A stretch of DNA of 64,000 nucleotides from Lunularia cruciata (lineage: Eukaryota; Streptophyta; Marchantiopsida; Lunulariales; Lunulariaceae). The notes under the pieces were generated by a model, which did no database searches, was not told where the DNA came from, and was given only the letters and a program-made list of their open reading frames with translations. The stretch spans positions 806,001 to 870,000 of the forward strand of contig OX419760.1 of assembly GCA_948567375.1 (NCBI GenBank). The letters run 5' to 3'. The translations under genes were made by a program, and so were the position numbers. Shown here piece by piece: positions 57,684-64,000 of the stretch; position 1 is the stretch's first letter; the number at the start of each line of letters is the position of its first letter.

Positions 57684-58676
57684 AATTATATATTTCTAGC
57701 ACTTTATTTTCTTGGTTTAAATTTTCTTTTTATAAATTTGACCTATGTAATAGTGAATAGTGAGAAATAAAGTTAAAGATCAAGAAATCTGAAGATAAGT
57801 GGTATATAGGAATTCAAACTATTCATTAAGATTATATTTCTTGACTTTCTCTTGTAACTTAATGATAACTTTAAGAATGGTATGTGTTGTGTATATATAT
57901 TGCTACACAACATACATTGTTATCAACATCAAATACTTTAGAAGCACAACTCACACATAAGTCATACATGAACTCTAAAGTGCCACAATAATTAGCTCTT
58001 CATCAACTCAAATCACACTCAAATAGATCAGTACTTGATCATTCATTCAATCATCTGCCAACAATCAGGTACTGATTACAATCAAACCACACCCACTCTA
58101 GCTAAGAGATTCCATGTGATGGTCTTGGCCTCTATCCACCATAGCCAAGAACTCAAAGGCTCAACATCAGAGAGTGAGCTCTTTGGAGCTGCATTTTGAA
58201 GGTATACCTTTGATTTTGATTTTGACCTAGGTCTCAAGTTCTAACAGTCCCATTGGTGGCACATCTGATGATGAAAATAGTGCAAATGATGGTGGGTCCT
58301 ACCCTGTGATCAATACCTCAAACATGAAATCAGACCGTTGTCGTCGGGAAAAAAGCCCACGTGTACCCTTGAGGCTTTTGGTGTGATAAATTTTCTTTTC
58401 TCTTTTATTTGTTGTAAGAAACAGGGATTTATGATAATATGTCTTGGGTGTGGTTTTGCTACCTGGTTTTGGGAGAAAGTGAGGAGACAGAGAAGGGCTG
58501 AGGGTTTTCACAAAATGCCAAAAGATTTTGAGAGGGTTTGGCAGAGGATTTTGAGATTTCAAGAATGACAGGAGGAGTTTGGGGGCAGAGGACAGAAGGT
58601 GGGCAGGAAGGAAGGGAATCGAAAGGGATTGGAATGATCATGAAGGAGTAGTCAGGAAGGCTTTTTAGGGACAGAG

Positions 58677-59510
58677 GAAATTTCGAGTTGGACAGGAGAG
58701 GGTTTGGCAGGAGGAGAAATTCTTGAGAGGCTGGAGGGTTTGGACAGAGGAACACACACACAGAGGAAATTTCGAGTTGGACAGGAGAGGGTTTGGCAGG
58801 AGGAGAAATTCTCGAGAAGCTGGAGGGTTTGGACAGAGGAACACACATAGGAGAGAAATTTTCAAGTTGGACAGGAGAGGGTTTGGCAAGAGGAGAAATT
58901 CTCGAGAAGCTGGAGGGTTTGGACAGAGGAACACACACAGGAGAGAAATTTTCGAGTTGGACAGGAGAGGGTTTGGCAGGAGGAGAAATTCTCGAGAAGC
59001 TGGAGGGTTTGGACAGAGGAACACACACAGGAGAGAAAATTTCAAGTTGGACAGGAGAGGGTTTGGCAAGAGGAGAAATTCTCGAGAGGCTGGAGGGTTT
59101 GGACAGAGGAACACACACAGAGGAAATTTCGAGTTGGACAGGAGAGGGTTTGGCAGGAGGAGAAATTCTCGAGAAGCTGGAGGGTTTGGACAGAGGAACA
59201 CACACAGGAGAGAAATTTTCGAGTTGGATAGGAGAGGGTTTGGCAGGAGGAGAAATTCTCAAGAAGCTGGAGGGTTTGGACAGAGGAACACACATAGGAG
59301 AGAAATTTTCGAGTTGGACAGGAGGGGGTTTGGCAGGAGGAGAAATTCTCGAGAAGCTGGAGGGTTTGGACAGAGGAACACACACAGGAGAGAAATTTTC
59401 GAGTTGGACAGGAGGGGGTTTGGCAGGAGGAGAAATTCTCGAGAAGCTGGAGGGTTTGGACAGAGGAACACACACAGAGGAGAAGAATTTTCGAGTTGGA
59501 TAGGAAGGGG
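58677..59510. repeat. Minisatellite array 1, 90-bp unit, about 9 copies
   Basis: The unit runs 'gagttggacaggagaggg', 'ggaggagaaattctcgag', 'gaggaacacacacag'. Copies start near 58686, 58776, 58866, 58957, 59046, 59131, 59222, 59312, 59402 and 59494; some are 84-87 bp. Because the unit is a multiple of 3, long open frames occur on both strands; these are side effects, not evidence of a gene. Confidence 0.9.
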
Positions 59511-60385
59511 CTTGAAAGTGCAGGGCTGTGCTTGGACCAGGAGAGCAATTTCGAAATGTGAGAGTGCAGGCTGTGTTTGGACCAGGAGAGCAATTTCGAA
59601 ATGTGAGAGTGCAGGGCTGTGCTTGGACCAGGAGAGCAATTTCAAAATGTGAGAGTGCAGGCTGTGTTTGGACCAGGAAAGGAATTTTGAAATGTGAGAG
59701 TGCAGGGCTGTGCTTGGACCAGGAGAGCAATTTCAAAATGTGAGAGTGCAGGCTGTGTTTGGACCAGGAGAGGAATTCTGAAATGTGAGAGTGCAGGGCT
59801 GTGCTTGGACCAAGAGAGGAATTTCGAAATGTGAGAGTGCAGGGTTGTGCTTGGACCAGGAGAGCAATTTCGAAATGTGAGAGTGCAAAGCTGTGCTTGG
59901 ACCAGGAGAGCAATTTCAAAATGTGAGAGTGCAGGCTGTGTTTGGACCAGGAGAGGAATTCTGAAATGTGAGAGTGCAGGGCTGTGCTTGGACCAGGAGA
60001 GGAATTTCGAAATGTGAGAGTGCAGGGCTGTGCTTGGACTAAGAGAGAAATTTCGAGATGTGAGAGTGCAGGCTGTGTTTGGACCAGGAGAGGAATTCTG
60101 AAATGTGAGAGTGCAGGGCTGTGCTTGGACCAGGAGAGGAATTTCGAAATGTGAGAGTGCAGGGCTGTGCTTGGACCAAGAGAGAAATTTCGAAATGTGA
60201 GAGTGCAAGGCTGTGTTTGGACCAGGAGAGGAATTCTGAAATGTGAGAGTGCAGGGCTGTGCTTGGACCAGGAGAGGAATTCTGAAATGTGAGAGTGCAG
60301 GGCTGTGCTTGGACCAAGAGAGGAATTTCGAAATGTGAGAGTGCAGGGCTGTGCTTGGACCAGGAGAGAAATTTCGAAATGTGAA
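59510..60385. repeat. Minisatellite array 2, 45-46-bp unit, about 19 copies
   Basis: The unit is 'gtgagagtgcagggctgtgc' followed by 'ttggaccaggagagcaattt' and 'cgaaat'. Copies with ggct or gggct give 45 or 46 bp. The core 'ttggaccagga' is shared with array 3. Confidence 0.9.
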
Positions 60386-60890
60386 AGGAGTCTTGAAGGC
60401 TGAAGGTTTTGGAGATGCTTTAGGACTGTGTTTTGGACCAGGATAGGAATTTTTGAAATGTGAAAGGAGTCTTGAAGGCTGAAGGCTTTTGGAGATGCCT
60501 TAGGACTGCGTTTTGGACCAGGATAGGAATTTTCAAAATGTGAAAGGAGTCTTGAAGGGCTGAAGGCTTTTGGAGATGCCTAAGGGCTGTGTTTTGGACC
60601 AGGAGAGAACTTTCCAAAATGTGAGAGGAGTCTTGAAGGGCTGAAGGCTTTTGGAGATGCATGAGGGCTGTGTTTTGGACCAGGACAGAAATTTCGAAAT
60701 GTGAAGGGAGTTTTGAAGGGCTGAAAGCTTTTGGAGATGCCTTAGGACTGTGTTTTGGACCAGGATAGGAATTTTCGAAATGTGAAAGGAGTCTTGAAGG
60801 GCTGAAGGCTTTTGGAGATGCCTTAGGACTGTGTTTTGGACCAGGATAGGAATTTTTGAAATGTGAAATGAGTCTTGGAAGCAGATTTGT
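60385..60890. repeat. Minisatellite array 3, about 81-bp unit, about 6 copies
   Basis: The unit is 'aggagtcttgaagggctgaa', 'ggcttttggagatgcc', 'ttaggactgtgttttggacc', 'aggataggaattttcgaaat'. It contains the array-2 core extended by about 35 bp, so the arrays are related. Confidence 0.88.
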
Positions 60891-61490
60891 GTTATGAATT
60901 GTGACTAGAGTTGAGGAAACTCCATTCTAGGATCTCTCAGTCTGGTCCAGGTGAAAAGCATAATTAAATGATCTGAGTGCTGGATTTATGTTCAGTTAGA
61001 TCACTCAGTTGTTGTTTATTTTATTTTATCAAAGGGCCACCGGACCTAGGTCTATGAACTGCCAGATCCCGAACCATAGCTTGAACCTGACGAGAAAATA
61101 GGATATGAGACCAAGCAGAGGTAGAAACCATAACACCAACCTCGCATGACAAGATTGGTTTTACGAAAGTTAAGGATAAAACAAAACCTTCAGGGTGAGT
61201 CAACCTCAGAAAACTAAGCACAAGCAGCCATGTGCTCGGCGCACTCTCAAGACCGAACGTTCCCCACGACACCGTCAACAAGTAGTCCATGAGTAACTAC
61301 CAAACTACTTATATTACATTAACGACCAATTTTATACAATGTCTAAGCAATCTAGCTTCAACACCACAAATGTTGTGACAATTGTTGTGCACATATACAT
61401 CACTGCACAACATATATTGTTGTCAACATCAAACATTATAGAAGCACAACTCACACATAAGTCATACATGAACCCTAAAGTGCCATAATT

Positions 61491-63250
61491 GCCTTCCTAG
61501 CTAGCCATTAGGTCACTCTAATTCCAAAAAGTCATCTATTCCAAGTATATGGTATAACCTATGGTGGGCAAAGATCAGGAGGCCAAGTGCTATCAAACCA
61601 TATTGTTTAGTCGCTTAGTTGCTTGTTAGTCGCTTGCCTGCAATCTATACCATATAAAGGGTGAACTAATTATAGGTCAAGTACATCTAGGACATAACTT
61701 TTGTCCTTGAGGAACCACTTTTGAGAGGAGGAATCAAATATACCATATGACATCCTCTTAAACAACTATCATACTAACATAGTAGCAACTCCACCAAAAG
61801 AACCGCATAACATACACCACATATATGCATGTACAAGTGCCAAGCTTGGGTCCATAGTGCCATCAATGTTTGGGAGGTGACATGGTGCATAATTGCATAA
61901 AAAATCCTTCCAAAAAACACCATCATGTCCTTCCAACATGAGGACTCTAGAAGGCAAAAACCCCATGCATTCTCAAGATAGTACGGTTATAGTAACATCA
62001 AGTGTTATCAATGTTGTATGCTACAGATAGATATAGTCTCCTAAATGAAATTGATGAATCAAGGGTCTAGTACCTTGTCTTAAAATAGTAATATAGCGTA
62101 AGGTATCCTCATGTTGAGCAATCACCAAGTACTCAAAGGCTATCAACATCACTCTCCAAAAGATCTTTGCCCATTAAGAACATGCACTTTATCCATACAT
62201 TTGGATCATCCAAGTCCAAAACTATAGTAGCATTTCAATAAATGGCTATAGATAGATTTGGATCTCATCCATAAAGTAGAAAGTTAGGAGAGAAGGATGC
62301 TAAGGAAGGCTTTCCAACTAAATCAATAGTCCATGGCCAACCAAGGTAATGAGAGATCCCAATCTCCCAAGTGGCCTCTTTGCAAACCATGCTTACACAA
62401 TCCTCTGTTCATCATTTGAACCACTCTCTACTGAGCCATTTGCCTCAAGGTGATCTCAAGAGGTAGTACAACAATCAATCAAAGCCTTGATACACAAGAC
62501 TTGAAACTCTCCCAAGAACTATGTACCTTGATCAATCAAAACCTCAATTGGTGCACCAAAATGACTAAGAACCCAATCAAGAAACATGTAAGCCATCCCT
62601 TCATTGAACTTGTAATGAAGTGCAACCAACTCATTCCACTTTGAGAAGTGCTCTACCATAACCAAAACATACCAATGATGTCTCACAATAAATGGTTAAG
62701 GTCCAACAAAGTCCAAACTTCAATGGTAACCCAATCCCATTATAGGTAATGGGTGTAACTTTGGTGTAGGAGCATTGAATGATGCTCTAACTTGATCACA
62801 AATTGGCCACATTTTGCTATTCATCAACATATTATTATTCATCAATCTACATACCGTGCCACCAATAATGACTCTAGAGTAAGTTATATGTATGCTTTAC
62901 TCCAAAATTTCTTAGTTCCTCATGAGTATGACGGACCAGCATTGGTCTCTAAGATGCAAGTGGTACTACTCATACTTTCCCATCCTCCTATACACAAAGA
63001 AGGTGTTTTCCCTCCAATCTAAACCACTTGGCTTGTTGAAGAATGTGGTCTTTATCCTTGGCCCTAACTATGCCACCCACAATACCAATGCAACAATAAT
63101 CCATCACTAAGACATCATCATGAATACCTTGTTGAACTATACAACTATCTCTACCCTCTAGATTTGTGACCTCAATAACTCCTCTTGTATGCATTGAAAG
63201 AGATACCACCAAAGCTTCATAGAATATACATAGAAAGGTTGATGCATGCT
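61491..63250 (-). pseudogene. Integrase and 3' UTR, copy 3
   Basis: The C-terminal part at 61966-61769 ends in NYAPCHLPNIDGTMD as in copy 2. The core (62800-62240) is broken by stops. The frame 63212-62988 matches the integrase N-terminal extension of copies 1 and 2 (VVSLSMHTRGVIEVT). Heavily decayed. Confidence 0.7.
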
Positions 63251-63399
63251 AACTTGGCACCATCTCCTCATTTGTCTCACCATGCCAACGTGCTCCAATC
63301 TGATCCTATTGGCTAGGACATGGGTTTCTACTCAACCCATCTGCATCATGGTTCATCATTCAAGGTCTACGAATAATTGTGAAATTATATTCCTATAAA

Positions 63400-64000
63400 A
63401 TTAGAGCCCATTGTGCAAATTTCCTTGAAAGCTTGTTGGATTCCATCAACCACTTTAGTGATTGATGATTAGTGATAAGAGTGAAGGGGTTACCAAATAG
63501 GTAATATCAAAAATATACTACTACACATACTGTTGCCAAGCACTCTCCCTCATATGAACTATACTTCACTTCCACTAAATTTTTGGAGCATAAGCCACCA
63601 CAAATTCCTTCTCCTCATCATTATGTTGAGTGAGCACTACTCCAAGGCCCAACATTCACCAATCTGTGTGAACCTGGAATATTTGTCCTCAGATTGGTCT
63701 CCTAAGAATAGGGGCAGATGTCAACCTCTCATTGAGCTCTCTCCTACTCATCTCTCCAACACCACTCTTGTGTAAGCTTGGTCATCATTGTCAAGGCCTT
63801 GGCAATGGCACTAACTCCTCTAACATAGCAGCCATAGAGTTTACCAACCCAATGAATGCTCACACTCTACTCACATCCATAGGGCAAAGAATATATGCAA
63901 TAGCCTCCACCTTGGTCTATTGAACACCAAGTCCTCTAGGGTAGGTAATGTGACCCAAATACTCAACCTACTTGTGGAAGTATCTACACTTCCCAAGATG
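63400..64000 (-). pseudogene. RNase H and RT end, copy 3
   Basis: Collinear with 16268-16860 of copy 1 by nucleotide similarity, with many substitutions and indels. It continues beyond the window. Confidence 0.7.

Larger units (their letters stand above)
58339..61271. mobile_element. 2.9-kb minisatellite-bearing element inserted in copy 3 repeat
   Basis: Inserted in block B: uninterrupted copies show the empty site. The flanks carry CCGT at 58335-58338 and 61272-61275. Termini are inverted: TGTCGTCGGGAA at the left, and the complement of TGTCGTGGGGAA at the right (11 of 12). Inside are about 340 bp of unique sequence, three minisatellite arrays (58677-60890), then about 380 bp of unique sequence. 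No transposase or RT is recognisable, so it would be non-autonomous. The class is unresolved: TG...CA ends and a 4-bp duplication suit LTR-type integration, but no internal LTRs are present. Confidence 0.6.
57885..61490 (-). repeat. 3' terminal split repeat of copy 3 (A'-B-A), interrupted
   Basis: It has the same A'-spacer-B-A order as copies 1 and 2, despite strong divergence, with a 2.9-kb insertion in B at 58339-61271. Confidence 0.75.
57885..64000 (-). mobile_element. Methyltransferase-family retroelement, copy 3 (3' part, runs off the window)
   Basis: From the 3' end on the minus strand: block A (57983-57885), B (61380-61276 and 58338-57984, split by an inserted element), spacer 'at' (61382-61381), A' (61490-61383), 3' UTR, integrase (about 63250-61760), RNase H (about 63640-63400), RT from about 63650 upward. 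It is more diverged than copies 1 and 2. The DNMT region would lie beyond 64000. Confidence 0.8.

Noticed and set aside
58459-59919. Long open frames of 486 codons (minus) and 309 codons (plus) with repetitive Pro/Ser- or Arg/Gly-rich translations
   Set aside because: They arise because the 90-bp minisatellite unit is a multiple of three, leaving several frames open at once on both strands. No start context, motif or conservation supports a protein.

Overview
This window looks like nuclear DNA from a land plant with a large, repeat-rich genome. I recognise no ordinary host gene, tRNA, rRNA or CRISPR array. Almost everything that can be named is a retrotransposon, most of them nested or decayed. 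The plant call rests on Ty3/gypsy elements with chromodomain, tRNA-iMet and tRNA-Glu primer sites. A DNMT3-type cytosine methyltransferase and an endonuclease-domain LINE unlike the usual L1/RTE plant types hint at a non-flowering lineage (fern, gymnosperm, lycophyte or bryophyte). That last point is inference.

Layout. 1-4.2 kb: unrecognised sequence with a 321-bp tandem duplication and a 3' fragment of a LINE. 4.2-13.1 kb (minus strand): a LINE with an N-terminal C2H2 finger, an RT with a VDDTH active site, and a C-terminal zinc-knuckle plus restriction-like endonuclease. It is split inside the RT by a complete chromovirus (5820-11461, plus strand, TSD CAAGT) whose LTRs carry heat-shock-element clusters. 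14.6-23.5 kb (minus): copy 1 of an unusual Ty3/gypsy-like element that encodes a C5 cytosine DNA methyltransferase between protease and reverse transcriptase. 28.0-44.9 kb (minus): copy 2 of the same family, interrupted by a younger gypsy element (28861-36694) whose two 687-bp LTRs are nearly identical. 46.0-57.7 kb (minus): a heavily decayed gypsy element with long terminal repeats. 57.9-64.0 kb (minus): the 3' part of copy 3 of the methyltransferase family, running off the window. Its terminal repeat is interrupted by a 2.9-kb element (58339-61271) with short inverted termini, made mostly of three minisatellite arrays.

The most notable system is the methyltransferase-bearing family. Its order, read on the minus strand, is 5' repeat, leader, gag with zinc knuckle(s), protease (DSGA), DNMT3-like methyltransferase (motifs I, IV with PCQ, VI with ENV, VIII and the C-terminal motifs), RT (YIDD), RNase H, and DDE integrase. 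Its ends are not simple LTRs. The order is block B at the 5' end, then block A', a 2-bp spacer, block B and block A at the 3' end. This is a split direct repeat, consistent in three copies and bounded by 5-bp target duplications in two. Split direct repeats are known from tyrosine-recombinase retroelements, so finding them with a DDE integrase and target-site duplications is unexpected. Both longer copies are inactivated by stop codons, several of them TAG and shared between copies.
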